In this document: in pieces, positions 23,235 to 33,149 of the stretch | Position numbering within the stretch: the stretch's first letter is position 1 | How the letters are laid out: the number at the start of each line of letters is the position of its first letter | Source: Lepidostoma basale | Lineage: Eukaryota; Arthropoda; Insecta; Trichoptera; Lepidostomatidae | DNA: 64,000 nt | NCBI GenBank assembly: GCA_022606425.2 | Contig: JAHDVF020000988.1 | Location: 248,001 to 312,000, forward strand | Direction: 5' to 3' | Notes under the pieces: model-generated | Database searches by the model: none | Told to the model about the DNA's origin: nothing | What the model saw: only the letters and a program-made list of their open reading frames with translations | Translations under genes and position numbers: made by a program

Positions 23235-23400
23235 ATAATGATTCTTCTTCTTTTTGTTATTTCTCTCCTATCGGATGTTGGACAACATCATGGCTATTTC
23301 TACCCTTAAAACAGCATCTCTAAACAAGGGTGTTGTGCTGCAACTGAACCATACTCGAAGGTTTTCTAGATTTTCTTCTTCTCCCGACACACCATTTTTC
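23235..23400 (-). mobile_element. LINE-H C-terminus, minus
   Basis: Minus strand reads NLRVWFSCSTTPLFRDAVL then RVEIAMMLSNIR and stop, the final residues of an RTE-like LINE (xLFRAAxxKVxIAxMIANLR). A TTCTTCTTTTTG tail marks the 3' end. Confidence 0.7.
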
Positions 23401-23469
23401 GGTAATTTTACCTTGAACGATCAATATGTCATTTTTGATGATTTAACACCGTTTATTCCACATTTGTCA

Positions 23470-23640
23470 TTTTTTTCGACATATTTCAAAGATTTTTCCC
23501 CCAGATAATCAGGCGAACGATATAAACAGATCATATCATTGGCCTTCGAAACATGTCGAGAAAAATGAACGTTTGAGTGTAAAAAAATAGTGTATAAAAA
23601 ATTCACCATTTTGCAATTCCACAGTGTTAACGCCAATCAA
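23470..23640. mobile_element. Decayed hammerhead-like pair
   Basis: Minus side: TTTTCGACATATTTCAAAG (23475-23495). Plus side: GGCCTTCGAAACATGTCGAG (about 23541-23560). The end AATTCCACAGTGTTAACGCC resembles the foldback terminus at 61715-61740. Confidence 0.45.
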
Positions 23641-23744
23641 AAATAATTATTTTTATCTTTTAATAATTTTATATATTTTTTAAGTTGTTGAAATCTGAAT
23701 CCACAGCATAAAACGATGGCGAATGTATAATAATAATTAAGTTT

Positions 23745-23970
23745 TTCTTCAGGCTGCAAGAACCAACCTGTCTATAGTGATACCAGTGAGAAGAGCATTC
23801 AGACTGCTGAAATCGACGTCTTTCATATTGGTGAAAGTAAATTTAGTAGAAAAAGACTCCTGAATTTAGAGAGTATCTTGTCTTCCTAAAATCTGATATT
23901 TTACATATTCATAAATAGATGCATTACACTATAAATATGTTTGTAATGTCTATCGAGGAAATAAACTGAT
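23745..23970 (+). mobile_element. LINE-F C-terminus and 3' UTR
   Basis: Frame reads LQAARTNLSIVIPVRRAFRL then LNLESILSS and stop at 23889. The 3' UTR ends AATAAACTGATTTGATATGA. Matches 42960-43250. Confidence 0.75.
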
Positions 23971-24039
23971 TTGATATGAAAGAAATTGATATCTTCGAAG
24001 ATACTTTTTATTTCAATTTAACATAACTATTACGTAATT

Positions 24040-24150
24040 TAAAAAAAAGCTAAATTAAAAAACTTTGTTTTTTGGATGACAATTGTATTTTATTTTACGC
24101 GACAGCTGTTTCATCAACCTATGTTGACATCATCAGGTGTTACAATAATG
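24040..24150 (-). ncRNA. Hammerhead-like motif (GTCAAC/GTTGAT stem II)
   Basis: Minus strand: CTGATGA at 24136-24130, extra T, stem II GTCAAC-ATAG-GTTGAT with one G-T pair, then GAAACAGCTGTC and GCG. The flank TTTTACGCGACAGCTG and CAATTGTATTTTATTTTACG is the same as at 36690-37085. Confidence 0.6.
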
Positions 24151-24304
24151 TACCAAATATCAAATTTTCGTGATTTTTCGAATTTTTATGTGTATTTCTT
24201 TGATATAATTTTCAAGTTCTTGCTGAAATTGATTTAGGTACCTAAATATTTTAATTAAAAGAACGGTTAGTTACTATTTATAGGATCAAATATTAAAGGT
24301 GGAA

Positions 24305-24313
24305 AATATAATA

Positions 24314-24354
<41 letters not shown>

Positions 24355-24405
24355 GTAATAATAAAACCATAATAATAATAGTAATAATAAAACCATAATA
24401 AGAAG
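24305..24405 (+). repeat. (TAA)n microsatellite and a 27-bp duplication
   Basis: About 50 bp of TAA repeats at 24308-24358, then two copies of AATAGTAATAATAAAACCAT. The reverse frame gives a poly-leucine open frame that is an artefact. Confidence 0.9.
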
Positions 24406-25440
24406 AAACAATTACACATAGCAGAGAGACAAAAACGATGAAACACAATAAATTAAAAACGATAAACAATATCAGGAAGTACATAGATAACATTAATACG
24501 AAAGGTGACAAAAGTTGAAGTAGTCATTCGTTTCGCTTACTTCCCTCATAAAGAATAATAGCATAGATATGATATGTTTATAAGTTTCTTGGTATACTCG
24601 TATGTGCGCAGTTGTCAATTAGGTTGTTATGTGTGTAAAATATTTGTTTACAGATTATTATAAAAAAGGGTGAAGAATTTTTTGATAAATGAAAGAGAGG
24701 CGTGAATTGTAACCAGCGGCTATAATCCACGCCTAACGACTTGTTTATTTTTAAGGGTTTTATTAAATGGCGTCTCAACTACCGCGGGAAACGCATTCCT
24801 TTGTGGTCATTAATATTTCTGGCGTTATCTATTTATAGCGTGTAGTCTACACTCCAGGGAAAAGGGTCCAGGGTGATACCATCTCCCTTACAAAAATTTC
24901 GACGGAACGTATTACCCTCTCAAAGAGTTTTTTTTTCAATTACCCTCGTAGTATCTCACCTATAAATTAAGTATAACTACCTAAGAATAACGTGTTAAAT
25001 AGGTGTTTTGTTAGAAAGATAATCAATACATGTCTTAAAAATAGATATGTTGCAGGAAATAACGATTACAGTATAGTTTAAATTTTCATATGACAAACAC
25101 TCACTTTGTGGTTAGACATTATAAACTTACAGATACAAAAAAAACACTTAGTATTTAACCACGGTATGGTTATTAAATTTCACTTGAGCCCAAATTCATC
25201 CGGAAAATATTTTTTCACTTTTCCTTTTCTATCACCTCATTATGACTTCTTATTAGTATTTATATGTACCTAACACACCTAATCACTTTAATTTGCATTT
25301 CCTAGAAATTTGCTATTTCAATGATCAACATTTTTTCGCTTATTCCTTTCCTTCTTTTATCTCCCCCCTCCCCTGCATTTGATTTCATCGTTTATAATTA
25401 CATACATGTAAATGTTGTGTCTTTCTTTAGTTATTGCATA
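24406..25440. other. Unassigned; GC-richer patch at 24700-24910
   Basis: 24700-24910 (AACCAGCGGCTATAATCCAC, TACCGCGGGAAACGCATTCC, CTCCAGGGAAAAGGGTCCAG) is unique and has no long frame. It may be conserved non-coding sequence. The rest is AT-rich. Confidence 0.4.
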
Positions 25441-25444
25441 TATA

Positions 25445-25490
25445 TTGCCTTGGTGAAGCTTGGGTCCAAGCGAAACTAGTTGGCATCAAT
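25445..25490 (+). ncRNA. Hammerhead-like motif (GCTTG/CAAGC stem II), decayed core
   Basis: TTGGTGA (for CTGANGA), extra A, stem II GCTTG-GGTC-CAAGC, GAAACTAGTT then GG. The stem is intact, the first box is not. Confidence 0.4.
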
Positions 25491-25728
25491 TATAATAACT
25501 ATACCATGGTTACATACAAATTATTTTATTATTTTATAACTATGAGTTCACAGTATAATATTTAGGAAACTATTTAATGAATAAGCGAGAGAATCGAATA
25601 ATAATGATAGGACATATGGAAAGATTTAACCAAAATGCAATTGTGGAAAATGTGTGACATTAGTTATGTGAATGAAGAACAAAATCCTGGAATAATTATT
25701 ATATTTTTATTTATTTAATATTATTAAT

Positions 25729-25890
25729 AGGGTGGTGGTATAAGAGGCAAAACGCTTGACTCCTGATTCAGGGGACTCGGGTTCAAGTCGAAACACGACC
25801 AGATTCCTTCTTCATACTAAGCTATTTTCTATTCATATTGGAGAGTGTATAATAAATACCAATGATTGAAGTCCTTGGTCTTAGTCTTAC
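25729..25890 (+). mobile_element. SINE2, plus
   Basis: GGGTGGTGGTATAAGAGGCA, then GACTCCTGATTCAGGGGACT as the anticodon-arm remnant, GGGTTCAAGTC as B box, and a body ending AGTGTATAATAAATACCAAT. Same order as 21247-21412. Confidence 0.75.
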
Positions 25891-26024
25891 TTGTTTAGAC
25901 ATAAAAGATATTAAAAAAAGCACAGGAGAATAAGCGGAAGAAGAACGCTTAGTATTCTCTTTTAATGTATAATTTTAAAGTTCTATTGAGTCATCGTTTA
26001 AGAAATTTTATATTAACGACATCT

Positions 26025-26170
26025 GTTCAAAATGAATACGAATGAACACGTCTGTTTTCTAAAAGTTTTATTATATTTTACGGTAATGACGTGTTTCGCC
26101 TTGAAATTATGAAATGCATTAGCATTTGCCCCAATATTTGTGGAGTTTTATTTCACTGTTCGATAGGAAA
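26025..26170 (-). mobile_element. GAAACATGTC-type hairpin element, left half
   Basis: AATGAACACGTCTGTTTTCT, AAAGTTTTATTATATTTTAC and GACGTGTTTCGCCTTGAAAT. The right arm is absent. Confidence 0.55.
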
Positions 26171-26715
26171 AATTAAATACTTTCAAATTAAGCCTCATTT
26201 TGTCAATTAAGTGTATCGCAAATATTTTTAACATTAATTATGAATCAGCCAAATGATACCATTATTTTTAATAATTACGCAAGGAAGGTATCTTCATATA
26301 TGGTGTCCCTGAAGCTGTGATACCTGTTGATCCTTGAAACGATATTAAGTCGGCAAAACCTTCTACCATAATAGAAAGAGAAAAGTGAGACATGAAAACC
26401 TTTTTACGTAGTTTGCAATTGATATGAAGAAGAAGTGGAATAAATTTGGTTTAATTATCCCATATACGACGAAAAACATATGAAATAATAATATAAATTC
26501 TTACTCGTCACTGATTGATAAGATATTATTATTTTTTATTGATTCTTATTGTGTATTCAAGTCATTAACTGCGATTAATTCGAATTATGGATGTACTGTA
26601 TGTATTTATTGTTATTTAAACAATTAAGTTCGCCAAAAGATACACATTAATTATTTAAACGTGAGTAAATCGTACGTTTTCTAGAATTCTCGGATGTTTT
26701 AAATGTTTATCAGGT
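26171..26715. other. Unassigned AT-rich DNA
   Basis: Nothing recognised beyond a weak hairpin-family scrap near 26620-26700 (GTTATTTAAACAATTAAGTT). Confidence 0.45.
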
Positions 26716-26719
26716 ACGA

Positions 26720-26995
26720 TGATTGAAAATGTTACATGAAGGCATGTCACTCTCATTAAATATTATTAAACTGATACAAAACGCGAGTTTCGCAGAATAT
26801 AAGGTTATAAACAGATTGCTGGAGTGGCACCCAGGTGGTAGAAGACTAATTGGACGACCAAGGCTGCGATGGGAGGATGAAGTTGGGAGAGATGGGGCAA
26901 AATTGAGGGTCGAAGCGGAGTACAGGAGGAGTTGGAGGCTGGATATGGGCTGTAGGGCCATCGAAGAAGATAAGGTTATAAGAAGAATCTAATAG
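26720..26995 (+). mobile_element. LINE-I C-terminus, open frame
   Basis: An 89-codon frame (26723-26992) reads INRLLEWHPGGRRLIGRPRL then RWEDEVGRDGAKL and EAEYRRSWRLDMG. The GRxxxGRPRLRWEDxV block is the tail of an RTE-like polymerase. The frame is open by chance of age; the catalytic domain is absent. Confidence 0.7.
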
Positions 26996-27114
26996 ATTGT
27001 ATTAATGTATACACAATGTACTAGTATATGATAATTTCAAATACTTTCGAACATTAAAAAAAACAGTGTTTTATTTATATATAATAAAAAAACATAATTA
27101 CAAATTCCAGTGTG

Positions 27115-27340
27115 TGTCGAAAACTGGTATATAAATTAAGGGAATACACGCAAGCCGATTCTTCCGACTTCTAACACGACCGATCTTTAAAATTTTATTC
27201 ATGTATTGCTATATACTTTCTTAACCATTCTTTCTTTATATACGTTCCATGTGTCCAAACCTTTGATCCTTTCATTTTGCTCTTCATACTTTCTTCCGCT
27301 CTACATTCCTTCCATACAATAGGGTTGGTACTAAAACTCC
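27115..27340 (-). mobile_element. LINE-A coding fragment, minus
   Basis: CGATTCTTCCGACTTCTAAC then TTCTTAACCATTCTTTCTTT and GGGTTGGTACTAAAACTCCC are the reversed RSRRNR, KEWL and GVLVPTL blocks. It lacks the 3' tail. Confidence 0.65.
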
Positions 27341-27424
27341 CATGTAAAAGGCCAATTAAAAAAGCTTTATATTTTAACTGTAATATTATAAGCGCGTAGT
27401 TCAACGCACAATTTCGCATTTTGT

Positions 27425-27690
27425 CGACTATTACGAGTGCAATGCAATTCGTGCCGCTGAGGGTGGATGCGCTGGGGCAGGGAGGGAGGTGGGGTGCAGG
27501 GGCCGGCCGGGGAGAGGGGGGCCCGTTCCCACGCCCAGAACCTGTAGAATGCAGCGGCCGACATCGCGCCGAAACAAGGCCCAGCTTCTTGCGCGTGCGT
27601 ATGTGGAACGTACAATCGGTGGAAGGGAAACGTGCCGGCCATCAGCTGTTCGCGAAATCAGCTGGAATATTTTAGATACGCTTCTCATAT
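27425..27690 (+). mobile_element. GC-rich 5' end of a LINE with endonuclease start
   Basis: A GC-rich block (27425-27600, rich in GGGGAGG and GGCCGG) is followed by RPSFLRVRMWNVQSVEGKRA, which resembles the first strand of an endonuclease/exonuclease domain (TWNVRSL, where the N is catalytic). The frame breaks after about 25 residues. LINE insertions usually lose the 5' end, so a piece consisting only of the 5' end implies a later deletion. Confidence 0.5.
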
Positions 27691-27737
27691 GATCTATATA
27701 TATATCTTAAAACTCAATGTACCAATATGCCATGCAT

Positions 27738-27990
27738 ACGAGGATCTTCGTGCCAGGGTGGCTAAAGCTATGACTGCCTCACATAAAGTTCCGGGTTCGA
27801 TTCCACACGTGATTGTCACACGGTCTTTGGTCTGGTGTAAAATTCACGTGAAAATAAAATGGCGATAGATATGCTACCTGTCACATGTCACAAGAATCAA
27901 TATGATAGCTATTGCCCTTTACATCGATTTGGCTCCCGATGTAATAATGTAAAGAGCGATTCCACAAAATAATAATAATAATTATAAATA
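27738..27990 (+). mobile_element. SINE1, tRNA-derived
   Basis: CTTCGTGCCAGGGTGGCTAA holds the A box region and GGGTTCGATTCC the B box. The body has CACGTGAAAATAAAATGGCG, and the tail has GTAATAATGTAAAGAGCGAT followed by AATAATAATAA. Shares its tail type with 38541-38790. Confidence 0.85.
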
Positions 27991-28044
27991 ATATTTTAAA
28001 TATGATTTATACTTACTGTGTGTTGCAAATAAACATTTTATTCT

Positions 28045-28365
28045 TCTTATGTTTTATTTACGACTGTGTCCTGTTATTTCTCGGAGCCTGTTCCTAAGAT
28101 GTAGTTGTCCAAATGTCTCACCATCTTTTGGATGGTCTTCCTGGAGGGTGATTTCGTGTTGGTACTTTATTTGCCGCTTTACTTATCACTCTTTCAGAAC
28201 ATGCTCTCTCCACGTGATCTCTCCAGTAGCATTTTATTGATTATATTATTACTTACTTCCTTACAATGGCCGTTCAACTCTTGAAGAGTTCCTCGATCCT
28301 GTGCCTTTTGTTCCCAGTAGTCTATTTCGCCCAACCTAGCTAGATCAGCCAGAACATTATTCTTA
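28045..28365 (-). mobile_element. LINE-D-like post-RT fragment, minus
   Basis: Minus strand reads RKTIQKMVRHLDNYI with GTGSEK at the 3' side, and EIDYWEQKAQDRGTLQEL further upstream. It resembles an RTE-like C-terminus, but family placement is uncertain. Confidence 0.45.
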
Positions 28366-28379
28366 TTTATTGTTTCCTG

Positions 28380-28560
28380 AACAATGATGTTTATCCATCC
28401 ATTTTAAATAATTGATACGAATAAAAATATCTATTTTCTAAAAGTTTTATTAAAGTTTATGGGAATTTTATATTTCGCCTTTCTAAGGCTTTATCAAATG
28501 TTTTATCACTTGATAATGCCAAACATTTGTTAATGCCTTAGAAAGACGAAACCTGTGTCT
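28380..28560. mobile_element. GAAACATGTC-type palindromic element
   Basis: The left arm (ATATCTATTTTCTAAAAGTT, ATATTTCGCCTTTCTAAGGC, TTTATCAAATG) faces a right arm (CACTTGATAATGCC, TTAGAAAGACGAAACCTGTG). A hairpin core of this family in both orientations. Confidence 0.6.
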
Positions 28561-29340
28561 AGTTGTAGGGCATGTATTCATGTTTGTATATACTACTCAG
28601 TTTATAAAATTATATAGGTGTTTTGCTATTTATGGCTTCTAGTAATTGAATAACATTTTTGATGCATTTGTCGAGATTACTTCTGTTGCTATCTATCTGA
28701 TATTTTTCTTAAAGTTTCGCTTTATGATCTGTTACTATCAAAATACATTTGGTAATTTACTGTATTCGATAATTTTTTACATGCAAATTAGTTAAAGGTA
28801 GGTATTATAACTCCATAAAGATGACTTAGAAATTATAAAAAAAGTAGAGTTTATAAAACAACAAAATTGATCTTAATTATTTCATATCTATATTTATCAT
28901 TTGGTAAGATTAATGGCGTTATTTATACTCGCATATAAAAGCAAAATAAATAAATATTTTGGTTTCCTTCAATCATAACCGATTTCATTAACTGTTCTCA
29001 CAACACAAAGGTATAAAGTTTGATAGAGAAAGAGCATAACCTTTCTGTTCCTTTCAGGTTGCGAATACTCTCGCTATTCCAGCACTTTTGGATTTTGGAG
29101 ACATTTTTATGACATTAAAACATTTGTAAACACATATTTAAAGATTCTTGTATTTAGAGTCAATTGTATAAGCATCACTACCCATATAAAACAAGAAGAA
29201 AAAAATGATCAATGAGGCTCCTTGAGAACCTTGTACAATATGTTTATTATCATAGGTATAATAAATACAAATTAATATATTATAATTAATATAAATTTAT
29301 TTAAAAAAAGTTATATTTTTTTTCATATTACCCATGATCA
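28561..29340. other. Unassigned AT-rich DNA
   Basis: No gene, repeat or structure recognised. Confidence 0.5.
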
Positions 29341-29344
29341 GTTT

Positions 29345-29690
29345 AAGAAAGCTTCACTTTTTCTTCTTCCTCTTCAGCCTTCTTCTCTCCACTGCTTGAT
29401 ATAGAAATCTTCTATTTTTCTCCACTCGTCCCCGTCTTGTACCTTCCGCATCCAGGTATTCAGGCAATGTCGTCAGTCCATCTTTTAAGTGGCCTTCCGA
29501 CACTCCTTTTCTTTGTACAAGGACTCCATTGAAGTATTCTGGATTTCCATCTGGTACTGCCCTGTCTGACTATATATCCAGCCCACTGCCATTTCAATTT
29601 AGCTGTACGATCCACGATGAAGGTGACCTTGGTATGGCGTTTAGAAAGCATCCATTATTAATTTTTGTCAAGGGAAATTGTAATCAATGA
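29345..29690 (-). mobile_element. LINE-E C-terminus and 3' tail, minus
   Basis: Minus frame 29651-29460 reads VDRTAKLKWQWAGYIVRQ, RILQWSPCTKKRSVGRPLKR and WTDDIA, then stop. The 3' part with SSSGEKKAEEEEE corresponds to the GAAGAAG tail. Typical of RTE-like elements in arthropods. No RT core. Confidence 0.8.
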
Positions 29691-29759
29691 TATATTAATC
29701 GAAATGCTGTTTATTCCAAATAACGAACATATGTATATTTAGTTTCATTTCGCTAGTTT

Positions 29760-29840
29760 TTCCAATTTTGATCGGTTTTGACAGCTGGTGGATCTCCAGA
29801 AGATGGCAGCGAGCTGCCGATACCGGTCGAACTTAGGAGA
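29760..29840. ncRNA. Hammerhead-like pair, decayed (GGCAG/CTGCC)
   Basis: Plus copy: CAGAAGA at 29797-29803, extra T, stem II GGCAG-CGAG-CTGCC, GATACCGGTC (GAAAC changed to GATAC) ending 29828. Minus remnant: GATCGGTTTTGACAGCTG at 29770-29787. Confidence 0.4.
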
Positions 29841-30099
29841 ATAAGTGGAATAAATCTAAGTAGATAATATATGTATGTATTTTTCTTTATTTACAATAAA
29901 CATCTACCAAGAAACTTCAACAAACAATAATATTTAGTTATTTATTCCATTTGATTTACTTTTTTATCTCAACAGGTTTCGAAGGAAAAATACTTTTATA
30001 ATTGGGAGAGGTTTATATCGTTTTCCCAATGACGAAAAGGTCCTGAAAACACGTTGCATTAGTATACTTGTTTCAGTGGAAAAACAGGCATTTTTAAAC
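29841..30099. other. Tail of the hairpin element, then unassigned
   Basis: 29870-29960 carries TCTACCAAGAAACTTCAACA, resembling the downstream tail of other hairpin elements. The rest is unassigned. Confidence 0.4.
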
Positions 30100-30315
30100 A
30101 TCATTTTATGATCAGGCTTAGTGCCTAATTCAAATGGAGAAATATTTCATACGTTTTGGGAGAAATTCATTCATTTTTATAATAAAATAATTAATACAAA
30201 TGAAAAGACAGGCGAAATATACATGAAATATAATAAAACTTCGAGAAAACAAACGTTTTCATTCATATTACGATTTAATATGGAGTTTTACACGTTCAAG
30301 AAACAATAAATACAT
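30100..30315 (+). mobile_element. GAAACATGTC-type element, right half
   Basis: AGACAGGCGAAATATACATG, AATAAAACTTCGAGAAAACA, AATATGGAGTTTTACACG, then TTCAAGAAACAATAAATACA. Decayed copy of the 21885-22060 family. Confidence 0.55.
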
Positions 30316-30399
30316 TATTATAATACAACCGATGTCAACTCGAAGACATAATAATAATAATATGTGTAAACTACACGCAAAACGCCAACTTATTTTCCC

Positions 30400-30690
30400 C
30401 TTCTTCTTTTCCCTAGGCATCTCTCCACTGCTGGATGTAGGCCTCTTCAAACATTATCCATTTTATTATATCTTGCGTGACTCTCATCCATCGTCATCCC
30501 CTGACTAGGATTATATCGTCAGCTAATTTTTTTGGGGTCGACCGATGCTACTTTTTTCCTCACAAGGTCTCCACGTGTCAAGACCCTGGATGCCAAACTA
30601 TTTGTTGCTGTTGCTGTCCTGTCCACTTCCACTTCAGCTTAGCAACATCGCATCCACAAGCTTTGTCCAGCGTCTGATTTCGGTATTGGG
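30400..30690 (-). mobile_element. LINE-E C-terminus, minus
   Basis: Minus strand, with stops, reads DVAKLKWKWTGQQQQQIVWH, then KKLADDIILV, RWMRVTQDIIKW and EEAYIQQWRDA. This is the full C-terminal order of LINE-E. Confidence 0.75.
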
Positions 30691-31469
30691 TATTTTGTCC
30701 TTCAGACTTACTCAACATAGTTTACTAAATATTAATTATAAAATATGGTTTTCTACATTTTACTATTTCATGTGATAAAGAAATAACTGTTCTTTGAGTT
30801 ATTAAATAATATTTACTGTTTTTGGGTGGTTGTCCGTCTTATTAATCGAATCCATGGACGATATGTTTTATTATAAAAAAAATATAACCCGATACACGGG
30901 AATGTTCGAAAGAAAGTATTATGTGGTTTTATCGAAAAAACGTCCCTGAATCCCAGGTATTGTATTTTGTGGTAAATTCTTTAGTTAAACGTGATATGTT
31001 TACAAAAATAACTTCTCCCTTACCGAAATTCCATTCATATTCATACGAAAAGTTGATATATAATGACTCCAGTCATCTAGTCAAAATGGAATTCCCAAGT
31101 TTTTAATTTATACAATATACTAAAATCTTTTGTATGATTTTTTACGACATTATTGTATGACATTAAGAACTAGAATCGTTTGCTAATTAATTGTATTTTT
31201 CCTTAGAGTACTTAATTTATAATGCGATAATTTAAGTAATGTTTTTAAAAAAAAGATTCTTTTTTTTGTATAACAACACTTTTATTATGAGACACCACTA
31301 CTACTAGTTTCGAACACTAAGGGTAGTTTATGTACTCACTTTAGTACACAAAGTAAACTTCAAGAAGAATTATTCTTCAATAATATGATAATTTAAAATA
31401 AAATGAACACTTATTTACGTAGTCTGTTTTTATACATACTTTTTTTTTTTTAAATTACAACTCTGTTTT
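30691..31469. other. Unassigned
   Basis: A possible very decayed GAAAC motif lies on the minus strand near 31300 (CGAAACTAGTAG). The plus frame 30921-31106 has no recognisable domain. Confidence 0.45.
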
Positions 31470-31525
31470 GTTTTCTTGCCCGAAGAAACCCTGCTTGGAG
31501 CGAAACCGGTCGGTAAGTGGTGTAA
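31470..31525 (+). ncRNA. Hammerhead-like motif with GAAACCGGTC
   Basis: CCGAAGA at 31480-31486, extra A, a stem that has lost some pairs (ACCC-TGCTT-GGAGC), then GAAACCGGTC at 31502-31511 and GG. Its relative at 37436-37482 has the intact stem GCTCC/GGAGC. Confidence 0.45.
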
Positions 31526-31713
31526 AAATAAAATAATTTGGGGCTTACATTATTTTTAACTTAACACACAAGGGTAAAAAGATAAAACAATATATACGAG
31601 TATGAATGTGTCGAGACTATCACCTTGAGGTGAGTAATTCACAAAATCGGCGGTATACAAATTAGCCAAATTATTATTATAATATTATCATTATTATCAA
31701 TATCACTAATCAT

Positions 31714-32080
31714 TTGAAAATGGTATTTACATCATCATTAATGTACAATATGAAGAAAATAATGAAAGGGTCATTAATGTGGTTTGGACACATGGAAGGA
31801 ATGAGTGAAGACAGAATGGTAAAGAAGGTATATATAGACGGTGTGGACGGATCTAGAAATAGAGAAAGGCCGAGGAAAACGTGGCACTATCAAATCAATC
31901 AAATATTAAATGTCGGTCACGTGAGGAGTCGGAGAAATCGACGTGCGTGCATGACAAGATGTATGAATGTAGAGGAAGCGAGAAAAGTATGTCAGGACAG
32001 AACAGTGTAGCGTTCCATTCTTTCTGCCTACCCCCCGGAGAGACGGTGTGATGGTTAGTTAGTTAGTTAGTTAGCAAGTA
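31714..32080 (+). mobile_element. LINE-A C-terminus, 3' UTR and TTAG tail
   Basis: An open frame at 31714-32010 reads KGSLMWFGHMEGMSEDRMVK, the RKTWHYQINQIL block, VRSRRNRRACMTRCMNVEE and ARKVCQDRTV, then stop. It is followed by CTGCCTACCCCCCGGAGAGA and TTAGTTAGTTAGTTAG. The best preserved LINE-A tail in the window, so probably among the younger copies. About 100 codons of a polymerase normally near 1000 residues. Confidence 0.85.
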
Positions 32081-32512
32081 TATTTTGTTTCTAATTTGAT
32101 TGTGTAAGGATCTCTTGACTTTGCTAGTTAACACTACTAAAAAAAATCCAAAGACCACCCAAAAATTTTCAAAAATTATTTTAGTTTCTTATTTATTTGT
32201 TCATTTCGTTTCCGGGGGACGCGGTGATTTTCATAAGAATCCAATATGCATGAGAACGTGGAATTTCTTATGGATCGGGCTACTCGAGGAAAGTATCAAA
32301 TGTTCATTCATGGATTCAGAAAGGGCAAACATGTCAAAAAATGGTTCGAGTGGTGCGTGTTATTGGGTTATGCTGACAAGTGGATACGTAACAAATTTGG
32401 TTTCTGTAAAAAATATATATCTATTCAGCTTACAATACATCACACTCTTGTAGAATGTTTTTCTAAATAACTAAGGTTCCGCGTTTTAAAATAAATTATA
32501 TATTAAAAAATA
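32081..32512. other. Unassigned
   Basis: Two overlapping plus frames (32100-32453 and 32246-32470) have no known domain. The first starts in the flank of LINE-A. Codon use is not convincing. Confidence 0.4.
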
Positions 32513-32600
32513 TGTTGAACGCTAAGTAAATCCATAGTTATATACTTAGGAAATTGAAAAACTTTGTTTAATCCAATATTTAATGAAAAAATATTAAAAA

Positions 32601-32645
32601 ACACGACATATTTCGGAGGATACCTCCATCTTCAGGTGTAAAAAT
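32601..32645 (-). ncRNA. Hammerhead-like motif (GGAGG/CCTCC), left arm
   Basis: Minus strand: ACAC, CTGAAGA, extra T, stem II GGAGG-TAT-CCTCC, GAAATATGTC (one change), GTGT. Stem I ACAC/GTGT pairs perfectly. Confidence 0.55.
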
Positions 32646-32911
32646 ATAATTAAACTAAACAAAGAAAGACTAATAAAAAACGCATAAAATTCGATAAAAT
32701 AATTCTATTTTATACTTTTTTTATTATGTTTTTTTTTATATTATCATCTTGTATTATTATTATTTAATATTATGTATTAGTTATTACTGTTAAAAATAAT
32801 TGTTAGTACCTACTTATAGTAATAGTACAGATTGATTTTTAAATTAGAATTATTGTATCAAATTTATAATGCGTTATTTATGAGTCTTTCTTTGTTTAAT
32901 TTTTATTTTAT

Positions 32912-32962
32912 TTTTACATCTGAAGATGGAGGTATCCTCCGAAACATGTCGTGTTTTAAAAT
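32912..32962 (+). ncRNA. Hammerhead-like motif, best preserved copy
   Basis: Stem I strand ACAT, CTGAAGA at 32920-32926, one extra T, stem II GGAGG-TAT-CCTCC, GAAACATGTC at 32941-32950, stem I strand GTGT. Every invariant core base of a type I hammerhead (C3 U4 G5 A6, G8 A9, G12 A13 A14, A15.1-U16.1, C17) is present. Stem III is only AC/GT, so like other minimal hammerheads it would probably work best as a dimer. Predicted cleavage is after C32950. Fold done by hand. Confidence 0.6.
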
Positions 32963-33149
32963 ATTTTTTTATTAAATAGTGGATTAAACAAAGTTTTTCA
33001 ATTTCTTAAGTAAAAAATATGTATCGATGGATATTATTGCCATCTTCGATAGAAATTTGTCTCCCAACAAATCAATCACATTGTCAAAACCGGCTTCTTT
33101 GGATTAAGATAAATAAAACATATCCGTAAATGCCTGCTATCTGATGCCA

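Larger units (their letters stand above)
32515..33010. mobile_element. Foldback element with a ribozyme-like motif in each arm
   Basis: Left arm 32540-32645 (TTAGGAAATTGAAAAACTTT, ACGACATATTTCGGAGGATA) and right arm 32885-33008 (GGTATCCTCCGAAACATGTC, AAACAAAGTTTTTCAATTTC) are inverted copies of about 120 bp. They flank 240 bp of AT-rich DNA. The terminal block is shared with 22810-22960 and 61625-61745. No frame inside. Confidence 0.7.

Noticed and set aside
24293..24511. Minus frame ending in poly-leucine
   Set aside because: It is a translated TAA microsatellite.
31290..31330. Minus-strand CGAAACTAGTAG as another hammerhead-like copy
   Set aside because: No convincing stem II or first box. 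Too decayed to call.
32100..32470. Two overlapping plus frames of 74 and 117 codons
   Set aside because: Neither resembles a known family. They lie between two repeats and read plausibly as chance.
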